From contig JAZRQN010000087.1 in the NCBI GenBank assembly GCA_045649855.1, positions 1 through 6,456 of the forward strand: a stretch of DNA of 6,456 nucleotides, read 5' to 3'. Under the pieces are notes generated by a model. It was given only the letters and a program-made list of their open reading frames with translations, searched no databases and was not told the origin of the DNA. Within the stretch, counting starts at the first letter, position 1. Every line of letters begins with the position of its first letter. This stretch comes from URNF01 sp045649855. GTDB lineage: Bacteria > Bacillota > Clostridia > Oscillospirales > Acutalibacteraceae. Shown here one piece after another: positions 1-6,289 of the stretch. A program made the translations under genes and the position numbers.

Positions 1-1
1 A

Positions 2-676
2 AAAGTACTTACGGAAGAACTTCCGAAACTCAAAAAATGCTTCCACAAACCCGTGATGGCGAATGTCAGCGGTTTTTCGGTGGAAGATTATGCCTACACG
101 GTAGAAAAACTGGATGCAGAAAGTCAAATCGGTTGGTTTGAAGTGAATGTATCCTGTCCTAACGTGCACGGCGGTGGTATGAGCTTTGGCACTTCTCCCG
201 AGGCGGCCGCTGAGGTTACACGTGCGGTGCGTAAAGTTACTAACAAACCGTTGCTCATCAAACTGTCTCCCAACGTTACCGACATTGTATCCATCGCCAA
301 AGCGTGCGAAGATGCAGGTGCGGACGGTATCAGTATGATCAACACGCTGCTCGGCATGCGCATCGATCTCAAAACGAAGAAACCCGTTATCGCCAACAAA
401 ATGGGCGGTTTTTCGGGTCCTGCTATCAAGCCTGTTGCATTGAGAATGGTGTATCAGGTGTACGATGCGGTCAAGATCCCGATTGTGGGTATGGGCGGTC
501 TTTCTTCCGCTGAAGATGTCATCGAAATGATGCTCGCTGGTGCGACGGCGGTGGAAATTGGCGCTGCAAACCTGGTGGATCCGTTTATTTGTCGTGATAT
601 CATCGCGGAATTGCCTGCGGTGATGGAAAAATACGGTATTAAAAATCTTGAAGATATTATCGGAGGTGCTCACTAA
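2..676 (+). CDS. pyrD: Dihydroorotate dehydrogenase, class 1B-type catalytic subunit (5'-truncated by window edge)
   Basis: FMN enzyme that oxidises dihydroorotate to orotate, the fourth step of UMP synthesis. The frame is open to the left edge, so the start lies outside. 224 residues are visible against roughly 300-310 for the family, so about 80 N-terminal residues are missing. The GTG at 53 is an internal valine inside the conserved KPVMANVSG stretch, not a start. Visible motifs are NVSCPN with the catalytic cysteine at 155-157, KLSPNVTDI (lysine at 260-262), MINTLLG, GGFSGPAIKPVAL, and the phosphate/FMN loop GMGG at 488-499 followed by GATAVEIGAAN. The cysteine (rather than serine) and overall match to Lactococcus PyrDB-like sequences indicate the class 1 soluble type. 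Class 1B enzymes use NAD through a PyrK iron-sulfur/FAD partner, which would be expected upstream but is not in view. The stop overlaps the pyrF start by one base (TAATG). Confidence 0.96.
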   Translation, partial: KVLTEELPKLKKCFHKPVMANVSGFSVEDYAYTVEKLDAESQIGWFEVNVSCPNVHGGGMSFGTSPEAAAEVTRAVRKVTNKPLLIKLSPNVTDIVSIAKACEDAGADGISMINTLLGMRIDLKTKKPVIANKMGGFSGPAIKPVALRMVYQVYDAVKIPIVGMGGLSSAEDVIEMMLAGATAVEIGAANLVDPFICRDIIAELPAVMEKYGIKNLEDIIGGAH

Positions 677-1374
677 TGGGTAAGGACGTTATTATTGCTT
701 GTGATTTCCCGAGCAAAGAGGATGTACTCAATTTCCTCGACAAATTCGAAGGCAAAAAACCGTTTGTGAAGATCGGTATGGAACTGTTCTACGGCGCAGG
801 TCCTGAAATCGTGCGTGAAATTAAAGCGCGCGGACATAAAATCTTCCTCGACCTCAAACTGCATGATATTCCGAACACCGTGCGCAAGAGTATGGCTGTG
901 TTGTCCGGTTTGGACGTGGATATGTGCAACCTGCACGCTGGCGGTACCATCGCTATGATGGAAGCCGGTCTGGAAGGTCTGATGCGTCCCGACGGCACCC
1001 GTCCGTTGCTCATCGCCGTGACCCAGCTTACCTCTACCGATCAGGAGCGTATGGAAAACGATCTGCTCATCAAAGAGCCGATTGATAAAGTGGTGATGCA
1101 CTATGCACACAACGCGAAACTCGCAGGTCTTGACGGCGTTGTCTGTTCTCCGCTGGAAGCAGGCAAAGTGCATGAAACCTGCGGTGCCGAGTTCCTGACC
1201 GTTACCCCCGGTGTCCGTTTTGCTGACGGCGACATCGGTGACCAGAAACGCGTGATGACCCCTGCCGAAGCGAAGAAAATCGGTTCTGATTACATCGTTG
1301 TCGGTCGCCCGATCACTGCGGCGGCTGATCCCGTGGCGGCTTACGAGCGCTGCGTGGCTGAGTTTGTAGATTAA
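676..1374 (+). CDS. pyrF: Orotidine-5'-phosphate decarboxylase
   Basis: Cytosolic TIM-barrel enzyme that decarboxylates OMP to UMP, the last step of the de novo pathway. The 232-residue length fits the Bacillus/E. coli-type (short) family. Signature residues are all present: D10, K32 in VKIG, the catalytic D-x-K-x-x-D array in LDLKLHDIPNT (D59, K61, D64), VTQLTS at 115-120, TPGVR at 177-181, and the phosphate-binding R211 in VVGRPIT. The ATG at 676 is supported by a GGAGG at 662-666 nine bases upstream, inside the end of pyrD. The one-base overlap with the pyrD stop suggests translational coupling. It is followed after 21 bases by pyrE. Nothing looks broken or unusual. Many Clostridia carry a longer PyrF type, so the short form may help taxonomic placement. 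Confidence 0.97.
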   Translation: MGKDVIIACDFPSKEDVLNFLDKFEGKKPFVKIGMELFYGAGPEIVREIKARGHKIFLDLKLHDIPNTVRKSMAVLSGLDVDMCNLHAGGTIAMMEAGLEGLMRPDGTRPLLIAVTQLTSTDQERMENDLLIKEPIDKVVMHYAHNAKLAGLDGVVCSPLEAGKVHETCGAEFLTVTPGVRFADGDIGDQKRVMTPAEAKKIGSDYIVVGRPITAAADPVAAYERCVAEFVD

Positions 1375-1395
1375 GTGGATTGAGAGGGATATATA

Positions 1396-2052
1396 ATGGA
1401 AGGTTATAAGAGAGAGTTTATTCAGTTTTTGGAGAGCGCAGGCGTGCTGAAATTCGGTGATTTCACCGCAAAAAGCGGCAGAAAGATCCCGTACTTCATC
1501 AATGCAGGCGATACCAAAACCGGCGATCAGATCTCGAAACTCGGTGAGTTTTATGCAAAAGCCTATTTTGAAAAGGTAGGCAACAAGAAAACCGTTCTGT
1601 ACGGCCCTGCCTACAAAGGTATTCCGATTGCTGTGTCGGTTGCTTGCGCACTTTCAAAAGAAGGTCTTGACGTGCCCTTCTTCTTCAACAGAAAAGAGGA
1701 AAAAGACCACGGCGAAGGCGGCGTATTTGTCGGTTACAAACCGCAGGCAGGCGAAGAGATCGTCATCGTGGAAGACGTTATCACCGCAGGCACTGCTATC
1801 CGTGAGAGCATGGCGATTTTGGGTGGCTTGGAAGGCACTAAAGTTGCCGCTACCTTCGTGATGGTAGACCGCAAAGAAAAAGGCCGGACCGAAAAATCTG
1901 CTATGGCGGAAGTGGGCGAGGAGTATGGTTTCCCCGTATATTCTGTCGTAGATGTGTACGATATCATTGAATATCTTGAAGAAGATGAGGCCAACCGCGA
2001 AAACGTTGACCGTATCAAGAAGTATCTCGAAGTGAACGGCGCGAAAGCGTAA
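1396..2052 (+). CDS. pyrE: Orotate phosphoribosyltransferase
   Basis: Transfers the phosphoribosyl group from PRPP to orotate, giving OMP, the substrate of the pyrF product encoded just before it. The 218 residues match the E. coli-type PyrE length. Visible landmarks are the N-terminal FGDFTAKSGRKIPYFIN (20-36), GPAYKGIPIA (70-79), the flexible catalytic loop FFFNRKEEKDHGEGG (95-109) with its lysine/aspartate/histidine cluster, and the PRPP-binding signature IVIVEDVITAGTA (122-134). The start is set by a purine-rich GAGGG at about 1384-1388 before ATG 1396. pyrB follows after 14 bases, so the gene is an internal member of the operon. Confidence 0.97.
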   Translation: MEGYKREFIQFLESAGVLKFGDFTAKSGRKIPYFINAGDTKTGDQISKLGEFYAKAYFEKVGNKKTVLYGPAYKGIPIAVSVACALSKEGLDVPFFFNRKEEKDHGEGGVFVGYKPQAGEEIVIVEDVITAGTAIRESMAILGGLEGTKVAATFVMVDRKEKGRTEKSAMAEVGEEYGFPVYSVVDVYDIIEYLEEDEANRENVDRIKKYLEVNGAKA

Positions 2053-2066
2053 AGGGGAGTTCTGCA

Positions 2067-2984
2067 ATGAGAAGTTTGATTGATATTCTGGAACTGTCCG
2101 TGGAGGAACTTGATGAGTTGATCGCGGTTGCCTACGATATCATCGAGAACCCGAAAAAATACGCGGATGTTTGTAAGGGCAAGAAACTCGCAACCCTGTT
2201 TTTTGAGCCCTCCACCCGTACTCGTTTGAGTTTTGAAGCGGCGATGTACGAGTTGGGCGGTAATGTGCTCGGCTTCTCCGAGGCAAAGAGTTCTTCCGCT
2301 TCGAAAGGTGAGAGCGTGGCGGATACCGCAAAGGTTATCTCCTGCTATGCGGACATTATCGCTATGCGTCATCCCAAAGAGGGCGCACCACTGGTCGCTT
2401 CTATGAACGCCTCCATCCCCGTGATCAACGCGGGCGACGGCGGACATAATCATCCGACCCAGACACTTGCCGATTTGTTGACCATTCATCGTGAGAAAGG
2501 CACTTTCGAAAATCTCACGGTCGGTTTCTGCGGCGATCTCAAATTCGGCAGAACGGTGCATTCGCTCATCAACGCTATGGCGCGTTATAAGGGCGTGAAG
2601 TTCGTGCTGATTTCGCCCGAAGAACTGAAACTGCCCAGTTACGTGAAAAAGGACGTTTTGCAGAAAAACGGTATCCCGTATGAGCAGACCACCGATTTGG
2701 TGAAAGCGATGCCAAAGCTCGATATCCTGTATATGACCCGCGTGCAGGGCGAGCGTTTCTTCAATGAAGAAGATTATCTGCGACTGCGCGATAGTTACAT
2801 TTTGTCTCCCGACAAATTGGAAACCGCGAAAAAGGATTTGTGCATTATGCATCCGTTGCCGCGTGTGAACGAAATCAGCGTTGCGATTGACGATGATCCG
2901 CGTGCATGCTACTTTAAACAGGTGCTCAATGCGAAATACATGCGTATGGCGCTGATCTTAAAACTGCTGGAGGTGGAAGTATGA
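2067..2984 (+). CDS. pyrB: Aspartate carbamoyltransferase, catalytic subunit
   Basis: Joins carbamoyl phosphate and aspartate to give N-carbamoyl-aspartate, the committed step of pyrimidine synthesis. The 305 residues equal the usual catalytic-chain length. Motifs in order: the carbamoyl-phosphate loop FFEPSTRTRLSFE (45-57), the 80s loop SSSASKGES with K80 (equivalent to E. coli K84), MRHP (100-103), GDGGHNHPTQTL (123-134), GDLKFGRTVHS (156-166), TRVQGER (224-230) and the MHPLPR loop (261-266). A strong GGGGAG at 2054-2059 precedes ATG 2067. The 3' end overlaps the start of pyrI by 4 bases (ATGA), so the two chains are probably made together. With pyrI present, the product is expected to form an allosteric class B holoenzyme of catalytic trimers and regulatory dimers; that assembly is inference from the family. 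Confidence 0.98.
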   Translation: MRSLIDILELSVEELDELIAVAYDIIENPKKYADVCKGKKLATLFFEPSTRTRLSFEAAMYELGGNVLGFSEAKSSSASKGESVADTAKVISCYADIIAMRHPKEGAPLVASMNASIPVINAGDGGHNHPTQTLADLLTIHREKGTFENLTVGFCGDLKFGRTVHSLINAMARYKGVKFVLISPEELKLPSYVKKDVLQKNGIPYEQTTDLVKAMPKLDILYMTRVQGERFFNEEDYLRLRDSYILSPDKLETAKKDLCIMHPLPRVNEISVAIDDDPRACYFKQVLNAKYMRMALILKLLEVEV

Positions 2985-3400
2985 ACATCGATTCGATCAA
3001 AAACGGTATTGTGATCGACCACATCACCGCAGGTAAATCCATGCGCATCTACCAGCTGCTCGGTCTGGACAAACTGCAATGCAGCGTGGCGTTGATCAAA
3101 AACGTCAACAGCCATAAGATGGGCAAGAAAGACATCATCAAAATCGACACCGATTTTGAGGTAGATACCGATGTGCTCGGTTACGTAGATCCGGGTGCTA
3201 CCATCAGCATCATCCGTGATGGTGCTATCGTGGAAAAACGCACCTTGTCTCTGCCTGAGCGCTTGACCAATGTGCTCAAATGCAAAAATCCGCGTTGCAT
3301 CACGACAACCGAACAGGAATTGACCCAAGTGTTCCTGCTCACCGATCGTGAAACCGGCACTTACCGTTGCCTCTATTGCGAAACCAAAGCGGAAACCTAA
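2981..3400 (+). CDS. pyrI: Aspartate carbamoyltransferase, regulatory subunit
   Basis: Non-catalytic zinc subunit that binds nucleotide effectors and tunes the PyrB catalytic chain. At 139 residues it is somewhat shorter than the E. coli chain (about 153). Effector-site residues known from E. coli are visible at matching places: D13-H14 in VIDHI, K50 and K54 in KKDIIKID, and K86 before SLPERL. The C-terminal zinc domain has four cysteines at 101, 106, 130 and 133, with spacing C-x4-C-x23-C-x2-C identical to E. coli. The start ATG overlaps the pyrB stop, with a GGAGG at 2969-2973 inside pyrB. It is the last gene of the operon and is followed after 10 bases by a terminator. Feedback control by CTP or UTP is expected from family knowledge but not shown by the sequence. 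Confidence 0.97.
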   Translation: MNIDSIKNGIVIDHITAGKSMRIYQLLGLDKLQCSVALIKNVNSHKMGKKDIIKIDTDFEVDTDVLGYVDPGATISIIRDGAIVEKRTLSLPERLTNVLKCKNPRCITTTEQELTQVFLLTDRETGTYRCLYCETKAET

Positions 3401-3410
3401 TAATAAATAT

Positions 3411-3446
3411 AAAAGGACTGCAGACGAAAAGTCGGCAGTCCTTTTT
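3411..3446. terminator. Rho-independent terminator of the pyr operon, probably bidirectional
   Basis: An 11-bp perfect stem pairs 3411-3421 with 3435-3445. Its outer part is A4/T4 and its core is GGACTGC/GCAGTCC. An inner 3-bp GAC/GTC helix (3423-3425 with 3431-3433) caps it around a GAAAA loop. The plus-strand product ends in a T run (3442-3446), ten bases after the pyrI stop. On the minus strand the hairpin is also followed by T4 then an AT-rich tail, so it can also end the convergent membrane-protein gene that stops at 3479. Confidence 0.9.
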
Positions 3447-3478
3447 ATTTGTGTCAGAATATTGAAGCAATGTACGAT

Positions 3479-3790
3479 CTACCATTCCCACCATCTTCTT
3501 CCGCTTTTGCGATCTTCGTAAAGCGACCAGATGTAACAAATTAAACAAGCCACAATGCCGAAACATGCGAAAACAGTCTCCCATATTTCTGGAAAAAAGA
3601 TGCATGTGATTCCGAAAAATAGTATGTATAAACTGTTGAAGAAAGCAAACGCCTTTTGGGAGAAAGAGATTTTCTGGCGTTGTTTGAAGCAACGAATGGT
3701 GAGTATACAAGAGAAGATCGCAACCAAAAGATATAGCCACGCTAATAACAAAGGGAGAGTAGAAAACAAGAACGAAAAAAGTTTTAACAT
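3479..3790 (-). CDS. Small three-helix membrane protein of unknown function
   Basis: I do not recognise the family. The 103-residue product is very hydrophobic, with likely membrane segments at about residues 11-32, 47-66 and 71-90. The loop after segment 1 is basic (RCFKQRQK), the turn between segments 2 and 3 is acidic (PEIWE), and the C-terminal tail DRKSGRRWWEW is basic and tryptophan-rich. By the positive-inside rule this suggests N-terminus out and C-terminus in. No signal peptidase site or lipobox is seen. ATG at 3790-3788 is preferred because an AGGTG lies six bases upstream. A GTG at 3799 would add three residues but would place that SD partly inside the coding region. The gene starts just past the stop of the 239-residue protein gene, so the two are probably co-transcribed and perhaps translationally coupled. 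It is AT-richer than the flanking operons. Confidence 0.72.
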   Translation of the reverse strand: MLKLFSFLFSTLPLLLAWLYLLVAIFSCILTIRCFKQRQKISFSQKAFAFFNSLYILFFGITCIFFPEIWETVFACFGIVACLICYIWSLYEDRKSGRRWWEW

Positions 3791-3796
3791 ATTAAA

Positions 3797-3801
3797 CACC
3801 T
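3797..3801 (-). promoter_or_regulatory. Ribosome binding site that fixes the start of the small membrane protein
   Basis: Read on the minus strand, AGGTG (3801 to 3797) sits six bases before ATG 3790. It overlaps the TAG stop (3802-3800) of the preceding gene, an arrangement typical of coupled translation. It argues for ATG 3790 over GTG 3799. Confidence 0.6.
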
Positions 3802-4519
3802 ACGGAATTATAATTTGTTTGCAGAAATTATTTTCACCCCATTGAGCTGTCATTCTTTTACAAATGCTTGCAAAAGATTTTCGATATTTTTCGTGCGCAA
3901 AGATGAAGTAAAAGCGATTTGTATATTTAGGGAATTCTAATAAAAGTACGCAATCTGCATTTAGATATGTCTTTTGAAACTCCATAATAGCATCAATACA
4001 CGTTGATTTTTTGGTCATTTGCGGACGATGTTGGTATAAGATTACGTTTTGTCCTCGTTTATAATAGTCTTTCAGTTCCGTCCACTTTACATGTTTTTCA
4101 GTAGTTTGATTTTTCAAAAACATATTTTTGGTTTCCAGACCGTTATCAGGATCGAGGAAAACGGTGTTAGCATTTTGCGTTTGCGATAAAGCAGCTTGAT
4201 GCCAAGTGTTTCGGTTTTTGCCGATAACATCAGAAAAATAGTGTGCAGGGAACAGATTTGCTTTTTCAATGCTTTCGATATGTCTGTCTTTTGCGACACA
4301 CACGATTTTATGTAAGACGTCAAATAGGAGGGGATCATAGTTTCGGTACGTTTGTGGTGAAGATAGGTATTGAATGTACTTACCATCATCTTGTTTGCCG
4401 AAAGTTTTAGGGTTAACTCTGTACCAGTTTACGGATAGTGATATTTCTTCTGAACAAATAGTCCGTAGTAACCCGTATTTGCCGTAATCGCCTATATCGC
4501 CAACATAGTTATCTTGCAT
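3800..4519 (-). CDS. Conserved uncharacterised protein with VGDIGDYGKYGLLR and FLDPDNGLE motifs
   Basis: I recognise this as an uncharacterised bacterial protein type but cannot give an established function. The 239-residue product is soluble-looking, with no signal peptide or membrane segment. Motifs in order: YVGDIGDYGKYGLLR (5-19) at the extreme N-terminus, NWY (31-33), DGKYIQYL (45-52), YDPLLFDVL (61-69), FLDPDNGLE (121-129), WTELKDYYKRGQNVILYQHRP (about 146-166), and a strand-like RFYFIFAHE (202-210). The order of these blocks loosely parallels RlmJ-type adenine methyltransferases (N-terminal G-x-x-D-x-x-K, central D-P-P-Y, then a strand with W/Y-x-P/H). However, the glycine-rich SAM loop is not evident, so any such link is speculative. 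The start ATG is well supported by AAGGAG (4533-4528) eight bases upstream and by the N-terminal motif. Hand-counted GC is 24/60 at 4021-4080 and 17/60 at 4081-4140, against 32/60 and 36/60 in two fhs samples, suggesting acquisition by transfer. Confidence 0.88.
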   Translation of the reverse strand: MQDNYVGDIGDYGKYGLLRTICSEEISLSVNWYRVNPKTFGKQDDGKYIQYLSSPQTYRNYDPLLFDVLHKIVCVAKDRHIESIEKANLFPAHYFSDVIGKNRNTWHQAALSQTQNANTVFLDPDNGLETKNMFLKNQTTEKHVKWTELKDYYKRGQNVILYQHRPQMTKKSTCIDAIMEFQKTYLNADCVLLLEFPKYTNRFYFIFAHEKYRKSFASICKRMTAQWGENNFCKQIIIP

Positions 4520-4540
4520 AACACCCTCTCCTTCTTTACT

Positions 4541-4569
4541 ACTATAACAAAAAAGTGGCAGAAAAACAA
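4541..4569 (-). promoter_or_regulatory. Candidate sigma-70-type promoter for the two-gene cassette
   Basis: On the minus strand, TTGTTT (4569-4564) and TATAGT (4546-4541) are separated by 17 bases. The -10 matches the consensus at 5 of 6 positions and the -35 at 3 of 6. A start about seven bases on would leave a leader of only about 15 bases carrying the AAGGAG ribosome site. The -35 lies mostly in the loop of the fhs terminator and the spacer covers one arm, so the cassette's promoter and the previous gene's terminator share DNA. The match was found by eye in AT-rich sequence and could be chance. Confidence 0.45.
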
Positions 4570-4586
4570 TCTTTCTGCCACTTTTT
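4550..4586 (-). terminator. Rho-independent terminator downstream of fhs
   Basis: A 15-bp perfect stem pairs 4550-4564 with 4572-4586 around a 7-base loop (4565-4571). The core is GTGGCAGAAA/TTTCTGCCAC. On the minus strand it begins 17 bases after the fhs stop and ends in a run of six T (4554-4549). The stem is also T-run flanked on the plus strand, but no plus-strand gene ends there. It separates the purine/one-carbon operon from the cassette downstream. Confidence 0.9.
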
Positions 4587-4603
4587 ATTACATACTATTA
4601 AAA

Positions 4604-6274
4604 TTAGAACAACCCTGTAATCTTACCGCTATCGTCAACGTCAATCTTTTCAGCGGCAGGGACTTTCGGGAGACCGGGCATGGTCATAATGTCGCCGGTC
4701 AGTACCACGATGAAGCCTGCTCCTGCGGATACACGCACGTTTTTGATGGTAACGGTGAAGTTCTCGGGGGCGCCGAGCTTGGTCGGGTCATCCGAGAAAG
4801 AATACTGCGTTTTCGCCATACATACGGGGCAGTTGCCAAAGCCGAGTTCGGTCAAAGCGGCAATCTGCTTTTTAGCCGCAGGCAGAATGGAGATGCCATC
4901 ACCGCCGTACACCTTTTTCACGACCGCTTCGATTTTCTCTTCGATGGTGAGATCGGTTTCATACGAGAAGGTGAAATCGCCTTTTTCCTCTTCACACAGA
5001 CGGACAACCTCGCGAGCCAGCTCTTCGCCGCCTTTGCCGCCTTCCGCCCACACGTTGGACAGCACCACGTTGACGCCGAGTTCTTTACATTTTGCGATAA
5101 TCAAATCGATTTCCGCATCGGTGTCGGTGGGGAAGCGGTTGACCGCTACGACAGAGGGCAGTTTGTATACGTTTTTGATGTTGGAAACGTGGCGAAGCAG
5201 ATTGGGGATACCCTTTTCAAGTGCTTCGAGATTTTCGTTGCCAAGTTCGGTCTTTGCGAGACCGCCGTGCATCTTGAGAGCACGAACGGTGGCAACGATA
5301 ACCACTGCGGAGGGCTCAAGACCTGCCATACGGCATTTGATGTCGAGAAATTTCTCAGCACCCAGGTCAGCGCCGAAACCTGCTTCGGTAATCGCGTAAT
5401 CGCCGAGTTTCATAGCAAGTTTGGTCGCCATTACCGAGTTGCAACCGTGTGCGATGTTGGCGAACGGACCGCCGTGTACGAAAGCAGGCGTGCCTTCGAG
5501 GGTTTGCACCAGATTGGGTTTGATAGCGTCTTTGAGCAACGCCGCCATCGCGCCGACCGCTTTCAGATCGCCTGCAGTAACGGGCTTTTCGTCATAGGTG
5601 TATGCCACCACGATGCGAGACAAACGCTCTTTGAGATCAGCGATAGAAGAGGCGAGACAGAACACCGCCATGATTTCGGAAGCCACGGTGATATCATAGC
5701 CATCCTCACGCGGCACGCCGTTCACTCTGCCACCCAGACCGTCGGTTACGAAACGAAGTTGTCTGTCGTTCATATCCACACAGCGTTTCCAGGTGATGCG
5801 ACGAGGATCGATGTTGAGCGCATTTCCTTGATAAATGTGATTATCCAGCATAGCAGCCAAAAGGTTGTTGGCAGCACCGATCGCGTGGAAGTCGCCTGTG
5901 AAGTGCAGGTTGATGTCTTCCATCGGCACGACCTGCGCCCAACCGCCGCCTGCAGCACCGCCCTTGACACCGAACACGGGACCGAGAGACGGTTCGCGAA
6001 GTGCCACCATGACGTTTTTACCGATGCGGCGCATACCGTCAGCAAGACCGATAGTGGTGGTGGTCTTACCCTCACCCGCAGGGGTGGGGGTAATGGCCGT
6101 TACCAAAACCAGTTTGCCGTCAGGACGCTGTACGTCGTCCAGCAGCGCGTAATCAACTTTTGCTTTATATTTGCCGTACTGTTCGAGATATTTGTCATCC
6201 ACACCTGCCGTTTTGGCAATTTCGGTGATGGGCAACATTTCAACGGATTGTGCAATTTCAATATCGGTTTTCAT
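4604..6274 (-). CDS. fhs: Formate-tetrahydrofolate ligase (10-formyl-THF synthetase)
   Basis: ATP-dependent cytosolic enzyme that attaches formate to tetrahydrofolate, giving 10-formyl-THF for purine synthesis and initiator-tRNA formylation; in acetogens it also serves the Wood-Ljungdahl pathway. The 556-residue length is typical of the bacterial monofunctional enzyme. Motifs include the nucleotide-binding loop TPTPAGEGKTTTTIG (62-76), REPSLGPVFGVKGGAAGGG (93-111), INLHFTGDFHAIGAANNLL (121-139), VHGGPFANIAHGCNS (266-280) and the C-terminal MTMPGLPKVPAAEKID. ATG 6274 is preceded by AAAGGGG (about 6291-6285) ten bases upstream, overlapping the end of purL. The 15-base gap to purL indicates one operon, in which Fhs would supply the formyl donor. 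Gene context points to a purine role, but an additional one-carbon role cannot be excluded. Confidence 0.98.
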   Translation of the reverse strand: MKTDIEIAQSVEMLPITEIAKTAGVDDKYLEQYGKYKAKVDYALLDDVQRPDGKLVLVTAITPTPAGEGKTTTTIGLADGMRRIGKNVMVALREPSLGPVFGVKGGAAGGGWAQVVPMEDINLHFTGDFHAIGAANNLLAAMLDNHIYQGNALNIDPRRITWKRCVDMNDRQLRFVTDGLGGRVNGVPREDGYDITVASEIMAVFCLASSIADLKERLSRIVVAYTYDEKPVTAGDLKAVGAMAALLKDAIKPNLVQTLEGTPAFVHGGPFANIAHGCNSVMATKLAMKLGDYAITEAGFGADLGAEKFLDIKCRMAGLEPSAVVIVATVRALKMHGGLAKTELGNENLEALEKGIPNLLRHVSNIKNVYKLPSVVAVNRFPTDTDAEIDLIIAKCKELGVNVVLSNVWAEGGKGGEELAREVVRLCEEEKGDFTFSYETDLTIEEKIEAVVKKVYGGDGISILPAAKKQIAALTELGFGNCPVCMAKTQYSFSDDPTKLGAPENFTVTIKNVRVSAGAGFIVVLTGDIMTMPGLPKVPAAEKIDVDDSGKITGLF

Positions 6275-6289
6275 AAGTTTACGTCCCCT

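Noticed and set aside
53..676. GTG at 53 as the start of a complete 207-residue protein
   Set aside because: The frame is open upstream to the window edge and the upstream residues fit PyrD; this is an internal valine of a truncated gene.
673..1173. Minus-strand 166-codon open frame
   Set aside because: It is antisense to pyrF, whose catalytic motifs are intact; composition is typical of a shadow frame.
1734..2852. Minus-strand 372-codon open frame
   Set aside because: It is antisense to pyrE and pyrB, both unmistakable; it is a long shadow frame rich in histidine and phenylalanine with no known motif.
3339..3740. Minus-strand 133-codon open frame overlapping pyrI and the membrane gene
   Set aside because: It reads through the pyr terminator and into antisense pyrI, and it competes with the well-supported membrane-protein frame.
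3788..3799. GTG 3799 as start of the small membrane protein (106 residues)
   Set aside because: The SD-like AGGTG includes these bases and is correctly spaced for ATG 3790, while nothing comparable sits before the GTG.
3555..3845. Plus-strand 96-codon open frame across the cassette
   Set aside because: It runs antisense across the junction of the two minus-strand genes, has no good ribosome site, and its translation shows no recognisable domain.
3447..4603. Search for insertion-sequence ends, direct repeats, tRNA or attachment sites flanking the cassette
   Set aside because: By eye I found only the two unrelated terminator hairpins; no matching inverted or direct repeats, transposase or integrase remnants.
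4680..5399. Plus-strand 239-codon open frame inside fhs
   Set aside because: It is antisense to conserved fhs sequence and serine/proline-rich as expected of a reverse-frame shadow.
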